Made by a program: the position numbers and the translations under genes. From Dietzia timorensis (GTDB lineage Bacteria; Actinomycetota; Actinomycetes; Mycobacteriales; Mycobacteriaceae): a stretch of 48,804 nt of DNA. The stretch lies in NCBI RefSeq assembly GCF_020742175.1, contig NZ_DYXM01000006.1:1-48804 (forward strand), in the 5' to 3' direction. How positions within the stretch are numbered: position 1 is the first letter of the stretch; each line of letters begins with the position of its first letter. Below are positions 35,606 to 47,238 of this stretch, piece after piece. The notes below the pieces were generated by a model. That model was not told the DNA's origin, did no database searches, and saw only the letters and a program-made list of their open reading frames with translations.

Positions 35606-36784
35606 TTACTTGGGGCTCTGCGCGTGGACGGTCCACGGGTCGGTTCGCCGGTCCAGGACCGTGGCCTCTACGCCCGCGTGGTCACGGAGTAGCCCGGCGG
35701 CCTGTGCGCACCACGGGAACTCGGCGGCCCAGTGGGGCACGTCTATCACTGCGGGCGGGCCGAGCCGCAGGTGCTCGTCCACCGGATGGTGGCGCAGATC
35801 GCCCGTGACGAACACGTCCGCCCCGGCCGCACGGGCCGCGCCCAACATGGAATCGCCGGCGCCCGAGCACACCGCTACGCGGCGGACGGGCATGTCGGGG
35901 TCGCCTGCCGCACGCAGGCCGCCGACCGTCGCAGGCAGCCGAGCGGCGAAATCGCGGGTCAGTTCCGCAAGCGTGCGAGGCACGGGGAGTTCGCACACCC
36001 TGCCGAGCCCCGCCGACGTGGTGTCCGCAGGGCCGACGGCGTGCGAGGAGAGGATGTCGTAGGCGGGAACCTCGTAGGGGTGCGACGCGAAGAGTGCGGC
36101 GCGGACCTTCTCCCGAATCGCCGCCGGCGCGATGAACTCGGCGTGGATCTCGGTGAGCTTCTCGGGCTCACCCACCGCGCCGATCGTCGGGTTCGTGCCG
36201 TCGCCCGGCAGAAATTGTCCCCGCCCGGAGTGTGTGAAGGCGCAACCGCTGTAACCGTCGAATTCCCCGGCACCAGCGGCGAACACTCCGTCGAGCACGG
36301 CGTCGATGTCGTCAGGTGGGCAGGTGAACATCCATTTGTCGACGGTGGACGACACCTGGGGCTTGAGCGGCACCCCGGCCGGGATCCCGAGAACCTCGCA
36401 CAGCGCATCGTTGACGCCGGGCCGTGCCGAATCGGCATTGGTGTGCGCGGCGAACAGCGCACAGCCGGACGAGATGAGCCGGTGCACCAGCCTCCCCTTC
36501 GGGGTGTCGGCGGCGACGGAATTCACCCCGCGCATGAGTGGTGGGTGGTGGACGAGCAGCAGCGACGCGCCCGCGGCGATGGCATCGTCCACGATCTCGT
36601 CGGTCGCGTCCACCGCGATAGCCACCTTGCCGACGTGGTCGGCGGGATCGCCGGCGACGAGCCCGACGGCGTCCCAGGATTCGGCCAGGGCCGGAGGGTA
36701 GGCGTCCTCGAGCACGGCGATCACCTCGGCCAGCGTCGGGGCACTTTCCGCGCTCGCGCCGGTGGCCTTGTGTGCACCGTTCAT
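35606..36784 (-). CDS. NIF3-family metal-binding protein
   Basis: 392-aa NIF3/YqfO family protein (annotated GTP cyclohydrolase 1 type 2 homologue). Seen: WDAVGLVAGD, VDATDEIVDDAI, the metal ligands LLVHHPPLM, FAAHTNAD, and the C-terminal half GAGDSML and VTGDLRHHPVDEH. The central PII-like insert (about 165-270) marks the long form. Enzymatic activity is unproven in most members. ATG 36784 follows AAAGGAG. A GTG at 36805 that overlaps the cobC stop would also be in frame. Orthologue of Rv2230c. Confidence 0.92.
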   Translation of the reverse strand: MNGAHKATGASAESAPTLAEVIAVLEDAYPPALAESWDAVGLVAGDPADHVGKVAIAVDATDEIVDDAIAAGASLLLVHHPPLMRGVNSVAADTPKGRLVHRLISSGCALFAAHTNADSARPGVNDALCEVLGIPAGVPLKPQVSSTVDKWMFTCPPDDIDAVLDGVFAAGAGEFDGYSGCAFTHSGRGQFLPGDGTNPTIGAVGEPEKLTEIHAEFIAPAAIREKVRAALFASHPYEVPAYDILSSHAVGPADTTSAGLGRVCELPVPRTLAELTRDFAARLPATVGGLRAAGDPDMPVRRVAVCSGAGDSMLGAARAAGADVFVTGDLRHHPVDEHLRLGPPAVIDVPHWAAEFPWCAQAAGLLRDHAGVEATVLDRRTDPWTVHAQSPK

Positions 36785-36801
36785 TCGTAGCTCTCCTTTG
36801 C

Positions 36802-37908
36802 TCACCGTGTCGTCGCTCCTGCTCTAACGGCGGCCTCGGCTGCGCGCCAGGCCGCTACCAGCCGTTCTACCTGCTCCGCCGGGCGCACGGCCAGCCGAAA
36901 GTATCCGGGACCGACGCCACCGTCCGAAGCCTCGGTCTGCGAGAGACCGGGAAAGGATTCGCAGCGCCGCACGGCGATGCCGCGATCGACGAGCGCCGAA
37001 TGGAAGTCCGCCGTGTGCACGCCGGGCGGCGCCGCCACCAAGAAGAACGGGGCCTGCGGATCGGCGACGATTCCGATCCCGGCGGCGGCCAGCGCGCGTG
37101 CCATCTCGTCGCGCTCGGCGTGCATGCGTGCACGTTCGGAGCTCACCCAGGCCTCGCCCGCCTCGCTCGTCGCAACCTCGAGGGCGCGCAGCTGGGGCGT
37201 GCCGAGGTGCCAGTGCCCCTGGCGTGAGGCGAGACGATCGAGCAGGCGCGGATCGCCGACCGCGTAGCCTACGCGCAGTCCCGCGAGCGACCACGTCTTG
37301 GTGAGCGAGCGCAGCACGACCACCCCGGAAACGCGCGCCCCGGCGAGCGAGGCCGGCTCCCCGGCTGCGGTCATGTCCATGAAGGCCTCGTCGACGACGA
37401 GCACTTCCGCGTTCGCTCCGAAGTCGAGAACCTCTGCAGGTGTGTACAGGCGCGAGGTGGGGTTGCACGGGTTGCCGAGAACCAGCGCGGTGTTCGGCTC
37501 CAGCGCGGCTCCGGCCGGCAGGTCGAATGGTGCGTCGAGGGTGATCGTGTGCACCGGAAGGTTGGCCTTGCGTCCTTGGTGCAGTGGTTCGGTAAAACTC
37601 GGCATCACGCAGGTCAGCGACGCGGTGCCGAGCGCCGGAAGCAGCGCGAACCCCTCTGCGCCGCCGGCGAGCAGGAGAACCTCTTCAGGAGTGACGCCGT
37701 GGCGCCGCGCGATCTGCTCCCGCACCCGCTCGGTCTCGTTCGCGCTCGGATAGGCGGCGATGTCCTCGATCGCCCCGATCAGCGCTTCGCGCATCAATGA
37801 CGGCGGACGTGCCGCGCGCACATTGACGGCGAAATCCAGGCAACCGGGGAACAGTTCCCGGTCGCCGTGGAATTCGGGGGCCGCCGGAGCGGGCGAGGTA
37901 TCGGCCAC
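36802..37908 (-). CDS. cobC: Threonine-phosphate decarboxylase-like aminotransferase (mycobacterial CobC)
   Basis: 368-aa fold-type I PLP enzyme, orthologous by position to Rv2231c, annotated for the aminopropanol arm of cobalamin synthesis. Seen: LDFAVNVRAARPP, LAGGAEGFALL, the PLP aspartate in VLVVDEAFMDM, the Schiff-base lysine in RSLTKTWSLAGLRVGY, and a C-terminal RLAVRP arginine. The frame opens at 38169 but runs through the divergent ptpA start. GTG 37908 with GGAAAA, 8 nt after TAAGCT, is preferred. Histidinol-phosphate aminotransferase activity is the main alternative. First gene of a run of four on the minus strand. Confidence 0.85.
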   Translation of the reverse strand: MADTSPAPAAPEFHGDRELFPGCLDFAVNVRAARPPSLMREALIGAIEDIAAYPSANETERVREQIARRHGVTPEEVLLLAGGAEGFALLPALGTASLTCVMPSFTEPLHQGRKANLPVHTITLDAPFDLPAGAALEPNTALVLGNPCNPTSRLYTPAEVLDFGANAEVLVVDEAFMDMTAAGEPASLAGARVSGVVVLRSLTKTWSLAGLRVGYAVGDPRLLDRLASRQGHWHLGTPQLRALEVATSEAGEAWVSSERARMHAERDEMARALAAAGIGIVADPQAPFFLVAAPPGVHTADFHSALVDRGIAVRRCESFPGLSQTEASDGGVGPGYFRLAVRPAEQVERLVAAWRAAEAAVRAGATTR

Positions 37909-38008
37909 GATTTTCCAGCTTACTGTGCCCCGTCGCGGGGCCGCCGCCGTCGGTAAAGTGGATGCCGTTGGCCACGAAACGAGGCCGAAGTGAAGAGGGG
38001 GCGACCGT

Positions 38009-38482
38009 ATGTCCGATCCGTATCGCGTGGTTTTCGTGTGCACCGGGAATATCTGCCGCTCCCCGATGGCGGAGGTGATGGCCCGCGCCGCCTTCGCTGA
38101 TGCCGGGCTCGGCGAGAAGGTATCTATCGAGAGCGCCGGCACCGGCGGCTGGCACACCGGCGAGGGCATGGATCCCCGCGCCGCCGCCGAGCTCGAGGGC
38201 CTCGGCCTGAATCCCGGGCACTCTGCGCAGCAGGTCTCCGAGCGGCTGCTCGACGCGGACCTGCTCGTGGCGCTCGACTCCGGGCACGCGAGCTCGCTTC
38301 GCCACTCGGGCGCCGCCCCGGAGCGGGTTCGGCTGCTGCGCGAGTTCGACCCGGATGCCCATGGCGTGGATGTCGCAGATCCGTACTACGGTTCGCAACG
38401 CGATTTCAGCACCGTCCGCCGTCAGATATCCGCCGCTCTTCCCGGGCTGGTAGACACCGTCCGCACCGAGCTCGGGCAGTAG
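38009..38482 (+). CDS. ptpA: Low-molecular-weight protein tyrosine phosphatase PtpA
   Basis: 157-aa cysteine phosphatase. Seen: the P-loop VCTGNICRS with Cys11 and Arg17, and the general-acid motif DVADPYYG, so the active site is complete. In M. tuberculosis PtpA dephosphorylates host proteins and is paired with the kinase PtkA immediately upstream. No ptkA is present here, where cobC diverges instead. A housekeeping or exopolysaccharide-related role is more likely in a non-pathogen. AGAGGGGG lies 8 nt before the ATG. Confidence 0.94.
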   Translation: MSDPYRVVFVCTGNICRSPMAEVMARAAFADAGLGEKVSIESAGTGGWHTGEGMDPRAAAELEGLGLNPGHSAQQVSERLLDADLLVALDSGHASSLRHSGAAPERVRLLREFDPDAHGVDVADPYYGSQRDFSTVRRQISAALPGLVDTVRTELGQ

Positions 38483-38487
38483 CCGAA

Positions 38488-38532
38488 CATGGGCCCGGCA
38501 GGAGCGGCCGCCCATGCAGCTTCAGGGGCTGC
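38488..38532 (+). terminator. Two hairpins after ptpA
   Basis: CATGGGC (38488-38494) with GCCCATG (38510-38516), then GCAGC (38516-38520) with GCTGC (38528-38532). No T-run. A possible terminator between ptpA and the SURF1 gene. Confidence 0.4.
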
Positions 38533-38574
38533 GGCGACTTCTTCGAAGCAGCGGGCAGGGGTTACCGTAGAGGT

Positions 38575-39537
38575 GTGAATCTCAAGCGTGTACTCACTCC
38601 CGGCTGGTTGCTCGGCATCATCGCCGTCATCGCTTTCGCCGTGGCGTGTTTCATGCTGCTGGCGCCGTGGCAGCTCGGCAAGAACGACAGCCTCAACGCG
38701 CGCAACGATCGGCTCGTCGAGGCCAGCGAGTCCGATCCCGCCCCGGTCGACGAGGCACTCGACGCCGAGGACCCGGCGAGCTTCGAATGGCATTTCGTGT
38801 CCGCCACGGGGCGTTTCGACGACGATCCGCAGCACCAAATTCTCGTCCGCCTGCGCCCAGTCGACGGCAACCAGGTCTACCAGGTCCTCAGCCCCTTCGA
38901 GACCGACGACGGCCGGACGCTGCTTATCAACCGAGGGTGGGTTCCTGTCGGCGCCGCGGGCGCGATCGGCGACATTCCCCCGGTGCCCAGCGGCGAGGTG
39001 GAGATCACCGCGCGTTTCCGGCAGGCGGAGCCGCAGCCTGCCGAGCCCACCGAGATCCGCGGCGCGGACACGGTGAAGACCTTCAACGTCGCCGAGATCT
39101 CCGCGCTTCCGGAGTTCTCGGACATCGATCTCGCCCCGCAATATCTGCAGCTCAACGGCGGCCAGCCGGGCGCGCTCGGCGAAATACCGACGCCGGCAAT
39201 CGAGAGCGGGCCGTACCTGTCCTACGGCCTCCAGTGGATCGCCTTCGGTATTCTCGCACCTACAGCGCTCATTTACTTTGTGACGACGGAGCTGCGTAAT
39301 CGCCGAAGCCGGCCGCTGCTCTCGCGTCCCGGCGAATCGCGAAGCACCGCGGACTCCTCTCCCACATCCGCCTCGACTTCGGCCGACGCGAAAGACGGCA
39401 CGCCGTCCACCGCAGAGGATGCCCCCGCCGAGCGGACTTCGGCCCAGGACGAGAACGCGGTACTCGCGGATCGCTACGGTGGCGAGCGCATCAGCGCCGA
39501 GCAGCGGCGGGCGCGCAGGAATCGCAGCCGTATCTAG
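38575..39537 (+). CDS. SURF1-family cytochrome oxidase assembly protein
   Basis: 320-aa SURF1/Shy1 protein, which helps haem insertion into subunit I of the aa3 cytochrome oxidase. Two membrane helices (about 10-32 and 220-240) flank an extracytoplasmic domain with QLGKNDSL, ATGRFDDD, NRGWVPVG and SYGLQWIAFG, all family marks. A disordered Ser/Ala/Glu tail (250-320) is longer than in most homologues. The GTG start lies 6 nt after TACCGT, so probably leaderless. The orthologue Rv2235 also follows ptpA. Stop codon interleaves with that of cobD. Confidence 0.92.
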   Translation: MNLKRVLTPGWLLGIIAVIAFAVACFMLLAPWQLGKNDSLNARNDRLVEASESDPAPVDEALDAEDPASFEWHFVSATGRFDDDPQHQILVRLRPVDGNQVYQVLSPFETDDGRTLLINRGWVPVGAAGAIGDIPPVPSGEVEITARFRQAEPQPAEPTEIRGADTVKTFNVAEISALPEFSDIDLAPQYLQLNGGQPGALGEIPTPAIESGPYLSYGLQWIAFGILAPTALIYFVTTELRNRRSRPLLSRPGESRSTADSSPTSASTSADAKDGTPSTAEDAPAERTSAQDENAVLADRYGGERISAEQRRARRNRSRI

Positions 39538-40544
39538 TTCGTCGCGATCCGCCCGGCCACGCCGGCCACCAGAAGCCCGAGGACCGCGGCGACCACTGTG
39601 CCGTCCTGGACGCGGCGCTCGAGCGCGAGGGCCCGAGAAATGTCCGCCGCCTGCACGAGCGCTGCGCCCGCGTTGAGCCGTCCCCGGAATTCGACCCCGT
39701 ACGCATACGGCGTGCGCCCACCGAGCTCAACGCCAAGTGCCCCAGCCGCGGTCGATTCGACGACACCGGCGTTCGGGCTTGGATGCCCGTGTGCGTCGCG
39801 TTTCCATGCGCCGACGGCGTCGCGCATCCGCCCCCCGACCGACGGCGCTGCCGCCACCGTGGCGAGGCCCGCAAGCCGGGCGGGGATCCAGTTGAGCGCG
39901 TCGTCGAGCCTCGCTGCGGCCCAACCGAAATTCTCAAAGCGTTCGCTGCGGTGCCCGACCATCGCGTCGAGCGTGTTCGCCGCGCGGTAGGCGAGAATCC
40001 CGGGCGCCCCGGCCACGGCTCCCCACACCACGGGCGCCACGTGCGCGTCGGCGGTGTTCTCCGCGACCGATTCGACGGTCGCTCGCGCTAACTCCTGCGG
40101 GTCGAGCTGGTACGGCTCCCTTCCACAGAGCCACGGCAGCCACTCGCGGGCGCCGTCGACGTCCCCGGCAGCCATCGCGTCGCCGATAGTCCCTGCGACG
40201 CGGAGCAACGAGGTCCCGCCCAGGCTCACCCACGTCGCGGCGGCGGTGAAAACAACATCCACCGCAAAACGACCCGCTGGATGACGTCGCAGCCCGCAGT
40301 CGGCGAGCCATCCGGAGACCACGCCGAGCGATGCGGCCCCGCCGACCATCCCGGCCACATAGACGACCCCGGCCGCCCGTGCGCGCGCAGGCGCGGCTCC
40401 GGGGCGGTTAAGCGCGCGTTCGACCCCCTGGGCCGCTGCCCCGAATCCCGCCACCGGGTGCCAGTGTGCGGGGTCCGCGAACGCCCGGTCCGCTGCGAAG
40501 CCGAGGGCTAGGCCCGCCGCGCGGGAATGGAGGTCCGACGTCAT
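39534..40544 (-). CDS. cobD: Adenosylcobinamide-phosphate synthase CobD/CbiB
   Basis: 336-aa membrane enzyme joining aminopropanol (phosphate) to adenosylcobyric acid in cobalamin synthesis. Seen: GFAADRAFADPAHWHPVAGFG, SVAENTADAHVAPVVWGA, AYRAANTLDAMVGHRSE, and PSPNAGVVESTAAGALGV, all conserved in CobD. Four to five hydrophobic segments. TACCAT (40552-40557 complement) lies 7 nt before ATG, implying a leaderless mRNA without a cobalamin riboswitch. The first codons form one copy of the dispersed TGACGTCGGA motif. Converges on the SURF1 gene with a 4-nt overlap. Confidence 0.95.
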   Translation of the reverse strand: MTSDLHSRAAGLALGFAADRAFADPAHWHPVAGFGAAAQGVERALNRPGAAPARARAAGVVYVAGMVGGAASLGVVSGWLADCGLRRHPAGRFAVDVVFTAAATWVSLGGTSLLRVAGTIGDAMAAGDVDGAREWLPWLCGREPYQLDPQELARATVESVAENTADAHVAPVVWGAVAGAPGILAYRAANTLDAMVGHRSERFENFGWAAARLDDALNWIPARLAGLATVAAAPSVGGRMRDAVGAWKRDAHGHPSPNAGVVESTAAGALGVELGGRTPYAYGVEFRGRLNAGAALVQAADISRALALERRVQDGTVVAAVLGLLVAGVAGRIATN

Positions 40545-40628
40545 ACAGCGAATGGTAGCGGGGTCGGCCCCGCTCCCCCGGCTGCGGGCGCAGGGCAGCG
40601 GAATCGGTGGTCTTTAAGCGGATTATCG

Positions 40629-40667
40629 GAAAAAGAAAACGCCCGCCCAGAAAACTGGACAGGCGTT
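40629..40667 (-). terminator. tRNA-Val terminator
   Basis: 13-bp stem with two G-U pairs (40655-40667 with 40638-40650), TTTT loop, then a TTCTTTTT run on the minus strand. The best intrinsic terminator in the window. Confidence 0.9.
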
Positions 40668-40674
40668 CAAAAAG

Positions 40675-40747
40675 TGCGCGCAGAGGGATTTGAACCCCCG
40701 ACCGCTGGTGTGTAAGACCAGTACTCTAACCGCTGAGTTATACGCGC
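40675..40747 (-). tRNA. tRNA-Val (anticodon UAC)
   Basis: 73 nt on the minus strand with all four arms: acceptor GCGCGTA/TGCGCGC, D-arm ACTC...GAGT, anticodon stem CTGGT/ACCAG with loop CTTACAC (anticodon TAC), and T-arm GGGGGTTCAAATCCCTC. The discriminator is A, and CCA is not encoded. A strong terminator follows. Confidence 0.97.
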
Positions 40748-40819
40748 CTAACCGCACCATCAGCACGGCATGCAGGACGACAATACCGCATGGGACGCGG
40801 CAGACGTAAAAAGGCGCGG

Positions 40820-41266
40820 CTAGCGCTTGGGGACGCTGCCCTTGCGCAGCGCGAGCCGAGCTCCAGCCCACTCGCCGAGGCCGCCGGTCTTCGTTTGCAT
40901 CATGCCGGCAGTCTGCGCGGATTCAGCGATGACGGCGGGCTCTACATGTCCATCGAGTCCGGTCTTCGGGGTGAATACCCACACGCAGCCGTCGTCGGAC
41001 AGTGGGCCCATGACATCCATGAGGCGGTCGACAAGGTCTCCGTCGCCCTGCCGCCACCACAAAATCACCACATCGACGACTTCGTCAGTGTCGTCCTCAA
41101 GCAGGACGGAGCCGATGAGATCCTCCACGGCTTCGCTCAATGCCGGGTCACAGTCTTCGTCCCAACCGACTTCCTGGACCAGCATTCCCTTCTTGAGTTC
41201 GAGATTCTGCACGTCGACCGCGGTGGCGTCTTGAGTGGTGCCTTCGGGGTCTGCCGAAGCGACCAA
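40820..41266 (-). CDS. DUF3052 family protein
   Basis: 148-aa acidic protein of the actinobacterial DUF3052 family (Rv2239c type), often annotated as a YpbH or SAM-like small protein with no known activity. Seen: GMLVQEVGWDEDCD, VVDVVILWWR and CVWVFTPKTG. I place the start at TTG 41266 because AGGAGGAAA lies 6 nt before it. The frame extends to a GTG at 41329, but a -35/-10 pair (TTGAAC, AATGCT) falls inside that part. Divergent from aceE, as in relatives. Confidence 0.88.
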   Translation of the reverse strand: MVASADPEGTTQDATAVDVQNLELKKGMLVQEVGWDEDCDPALSEAVEDLIGSVLLEDDTDEVVDVVILWWRQGDGDLVDRLMDVMGPLSDDGCVWVFTPKTGLDGHVEPAVIAESAQTAGMMQTKTGGLGEWAGARLALRKGSVPKR

Positions 41267-41629
41267 GTTTCTTTCCTCCTCATGTGAGTGCGTCCCAGCA
41301 TTGCCGGGTTGCGCTGTTTCGTTCAACACTACTGTGTCAACTTATCGCCTCGGATAGCAATGTAGAAGATATGTAGCCCGAATTTCCGGGATTTTCCCGG
41401 CGTGCATCGCGCCGAATCACCGCGCTTAACACGCGCTGTTGTGATCCGCGCTACCGTGGAACGTGAGCAAACTGTCACGTATTTGCTTCACCGTTCCGAA
41501 CCGAATATCGCCATCCCCGCGAGTTCGTCGGCCCGGTGAGTTCCCCTGCAGGTATGCCACCTACTTATTTGCAGAGATCGGCGTCGAACACACCACTTCG
41601 ATTCCGAATGACCGCACCAAGGAGATTCA
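41267..41629. other. Intergenic control region DUF3052/aceE
   Basis: 363 bp with no convincing gene. Minus-strand promoter for DUF3052: TTGAAC (41321-41326 complement) and AATGCT (41297-41302 complement), 18-bp spacer. Toward aceE: a perfect inverted repeat ACGTGA-N8-TCACGT at 41461-41480, a GTTCCGAAC palindrome just after it, and two ATTTGC words. AAGGAG lies 8 nt before the aceE ATG. No clear aceE -10 was identified. Confidence 0.6.
41461..41480 (+). promoter_or_regulatory. Candidate operator upstream of aceE
   Basis: ACGTGA-N8-TCACGT, a perfect 6-bp inverted repeat. It resembles CRP/GlxR half-sites (GTGA/TCAC), but the spacer is 8 bp instead of 6, so a different regulator or a weak site is possible. 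Confidence 0.35.
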
Positions 41630-44448
<2,819 letters not shown>

Positions 44449-44452
<4 letters not shown>

Positions 44453-45750
44453 TATTCGAGTTGGACTCGATCGACCCGGCCGACGATTCGGCCACACAAG
44501 AGAATTCGGCCGCGCGCGCAAGCGCCTCATCGGAGACCGACGCGAGAACCGTTCGTCGGAAGAAGACCGATGAGTCGCGGCGCACGCGGCCGATCTCTGA
44601 CGCGCTTCTCCGGCGCTTCACCCGATATTCCGGACGCCTGTCCACCGAAGCAGTGCACTGGCTGGAGACCCAGCTGACCTTCTTCCAGGTATTGCCGGCA
44701 GACCAAAAGGCTCAAATTCACCTGATCATCCAGAGCGCGATCCGGGATTTCGCCGCCTGGACGAAGAATCCCGAGGCCGAGCTATCCGATACGATCGCAG
44801 CGTTCAAGCTGCTGCCCGGTGAATCCGGCAGCTCCCTTTCGCTCCAGGAAACGGTCCAGCTCGTTCGTTCGACGCTCGACTACTTCGAGTTGGTTCTTCC
44901 ACGCGTCTCGCACAACGAGGGTCAGCGCAATGCCACGATCACGGCACTGCTTCGGTATGGCCGTGAACTCGGGTTCACCGCCGCCGCCGTCTATGCGGCC
45001 GCGGCCGAGAACCGGGGGTCCTGGGACACCCGAATGGAAGCGATGCTCGTCGACGCGATCATTCGCGGAGACGACATGGCCGACCTCAACTCCGGCTCGG
45101 CTGCGCTCAACTGGGACACGACTCAGCCTTTGACCGTGATTGTCGGCGTACCCAAGGCCGATCTCGGAATTACGGCGGTCAACGATATCCACATGGCTGC
45201 CACTGCCGATGACCGGCAAGCGCTCGCCGTGGTCCAGGGCGCCCGCTTCGTCGTGGTCCTGTCCGGGGCGCTTCCCGCGGCCACTATGATCCCGCAACGC
45301 ATTCTCAAGACCTTTGATGACGGCCCGGTAGTTCTGGGGCCCACCGTCAATAACCTTTCTCAAGCTCCTCGCAGCGCAGCAGAAGCGATCAAGAGCTTTG
45401 AGGCGGTCGCCGCGTGGCCCAATGCCCCTCGTCCGGTATCTGCCGTTGACCTCCTTCCCGAGAGGATTCTCGCGGGCGATGAAACGGCACGTCGCACTCT
45501 TGTCGATACGGTAATAGGCCCTCTTCGCGCAGCCGACGCGTCTGTCGAAGAGACGCTCCACGCATATATCGAGCATGGTGGCCAAGTGGAGGCGTGTGCG
45601 CGTGAGTTGTTCGTTCACCCTAACACGGTGCGCTACCGGCTTAGGCGTGTTGCGCAAATCACACAGTACGACCCCTTGAAACCTCGGGACTCGTTTGTTC
45701 TGCGAATTGCCTTGACTTTGGGCCGTTTGCCGCCACACTCGTCACACTAA
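44449..45750 (+). CDS. PucR-type regulator, MabR-like
   Basis: 433-aa regulator orthologous by position to Rv2242 (MabR), which controls the fatty-acid operon fabD-acpM-kasA-kasB-accD6 in M. tuberculosis. A similar PucR-type FasR precedes fabD in Streptomyces. The C-terminal PucR helix-turn-helix is clear (YIEHGGQVEACARELF, VHPNTVRYRLRRV, near 380-412). The middle is a CdaR/GGDEF-like domain, and the N-terminus is low-complexity. The GTG start overlaps the aceE stop, linking pyruvate dehydrogenase and fatty-acid control. It probably binds upstream of fabD, in the next intergenic region. Confidence 0.88.
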
Positions 45751-45825
45751 TTCACATGAATCTCATTCTTGTAGTTCGTGTAACGATATTCCGTTGGTAA
45801 CAGATGGGGCACGACATTCCAGCAG

Positions 45826-45873
45826 TTTTGTGGAATCCCTACAAATTTTGACTGCGCATTCTGGTTAGCAAAA
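45826..45873 (+). promoter_or_regulatory. Nested inverted repeats upstream of fabD
   Basis: TTTGT-N9-ACAAA (45827-45845) is followed directly by TTTTG-N18-CAAAA (45846-45873). Two overlapping TTTTG/CAAAA-type palindromes lie in an AT-rich patch 40-90 bp before fabD, a natural place for the MabR-like protein to bind. No clear -10 for fabD was found. Confidence 0.45.
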
Positions 45874-45912
45874 CATCAGCATCAGTTATGGATCGGGTGT
45901 TTGCTTTAACAC

Positions 45913-46887
45913 GTGCTTTCATTCAACGCCCCCGGACAAGGCTCGCAGAAGCCTGGGATGCTCGCCGATTGGCTAGAACGTCCCGGAGCTCGCGTCCGCC
46001 TTGAGCAATGGTCCGTAGCCAGCGGCCTCGACCTCGTCACGCTCGGTACGAACGCGTCGAAGGACGAGATCCGCGACACTGCGGTGACGCAGCCGCTTGT
46101 CGTTGCCGCAGCACTGCTCGCCGCGGCCGAGCTTCGTGAGCGCGGGCTCTTGCCCGAAGCGAACGCAGCGACGGCCGACGATCGCCACCGCGACACCGTG
46201 GTCGCAGGACATTCCATCGGGGAACTCGCCGCGCTCGCAATGGCGGGTGTCATCTCCGATGTCGACGCCGTGCTCCTCGCCGCTATCCGCGGAGCTGCAA
46301 TGGCCAAGGCGTGCGCCGACCATGACACCTCGATGGTCGCCGTCCTCGGAGGCCGCGAGAACGAGGTGCGCGCAGCTATCGCAGACGCAGGCCTTTACCC
46401 GGCGAACATCAATGCCACCGGCCAGATCGTCGCCGCTGGTGACGCCGCGGCATGCGCCGAGCTGTCGGAGAATCCCCCTGCTCGCGCGAAAGTTCGTCAG
46501 CTCGAGGTCGCAGGCGCATTCCATACTCCGTTCATGCAACCGGCCGTCGAGGAGTTCGCAACGGCAGCCGCGGCAGTCGCCGTGTCCGATCCGGAATGCA
46601 CCCTGCTGTCGAACGTCGACGGTAAAGCGGTCGACTCCGGCCACGACGCCCTCGACCGGGTTGTCTCGCAGGTGACCTCACCCGTGCGCTGGGATCTCTG
46701 CTCGCAGACCCAGACCGAACTCGGCGTGACGGCGTTCATCGAGCTCCCCCCGTCAGGCGCACTCGCGGGCATCGCGAAACGCCAAATGCGCGGTACCGAC
46801 CGCCTAGCAATGGAAGGTCCGGACGACCTGGACTCGGCGAACAGTCTCGCGCTGTCCGCGTCGGCTAGTCTGTACCACTGCGCTTGA
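45913..46887 (+). CDS. fabD: Malonyl-CoA:ACP transacylase FabD
   Basis: 324-aa enzyme that moves malonyl groups from CoA to acyl carrier protein. Seen: APGQGSQKPGML at the start, nucleophile motif GHSIGE with Ser101, the catalytic-histidine block AFHTPFM, and VTSPVRWD. It starts at GTG 45913, aligning LSFNAPGQGSQ with mycobacterial FabD. No strong ribosome site is visible. Length is normal, with a short unusual C-terminal tail (SASASLYHCA). First gene of the fatty-acid set. Confidence 0.96.
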   Translation: MLSFNAPGQGSQKPGMLADWLERPGARVRLEQWSVASGLDLVTLGTNASKDEIRDTAVTQPLVVAAALLAAAELRERGLLPEANAATADDRHRDTVVAGHSIGELAALAMAGVISDVDAVLLAAIRGAAMAKACADHDTSMVAVLGGRENEVRAAIADAGLYPANINATGQIVAAGDAAACAELSENPPARAKVRQLEVAGAFHTPFMQPAVEEFATAAAAVAVSDPECTLLSNVDGKAVDSGHDALDRVVSQVTSPVRWDLCSQTQTELGVTAFIELPPSGALAGIAKRQMRGTDRLAMEGPDDLDSANSLALSASASLYHCA

Positions 46888-46989
46888 CGCACGGCGCCGC
46901 GTAGCATTCCGGCGCCGCACACACTTGAGGCCTCCCCACAGGGCGGTCCGAGACCAGCAGGATAAATGCCCCAAACGAAAGGTTTACCC

Positions 46990-47238
46990 ATGGCACGCAC
47001 CAAGGAAGAAATCATCTCCGGCCTCGCCGAGGTAGTCGAAGAGGTTACCGGTATCGAGCCCTCGGAAGTCACCGAGGAGAAGTCCTTTGTCGACGACCTT
47101 GATATCGATTCGCTGTCCATGGTGGAAATCGCCGTGCAGCTCGAGGATCGCTACGGCGTAGAGATTCCCGACGAGGATTTGGGTAAACTGCGTACGGTCG
47201 GCGACGCCGTCTCGTACGTCGAGAAGATCGAGGCTTAG
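46990..47238 (+). CDS. acpM: Acyl carrier protein AcpM, short form
   Basis: 82-aa acidic acyl carrier protein. The phosphopantetheine site is Ser41 in DDLDIDSLSMVE. The sequence is strikingly close to mycobacterial AcpM (EEVTGIEPSEV, KSFVDDLDIDSLSMVEIAVQ, GVEIPDEDL, LRTVGDAV), but stops after VEKIEA, without the roughly 30-residue C-terminal extension seen in mycobacteria. ATG 46990 follows GAAAGG. An in-frame ATG at 46966 would add 8 residues. Lies 102 bp after fabD. Confidence 0.96.
   Translation: MARTKEEIISGLAEVVEEVTGIEPSEVTEEKSFVDDLDIDSLSMVEIAVQLEDRYGVEIPDEDLGKLRTVGDAVSYVEKIEA

Noticed and set aside
40545..40628. Cobalamin riboswitch before cobD
   Set aside because: Only a 7-bp hairpin (40557-40574) is present. 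No B12-box-like core, and the -10 box lies 7 nt from the ATG, leaving no room for a leader.
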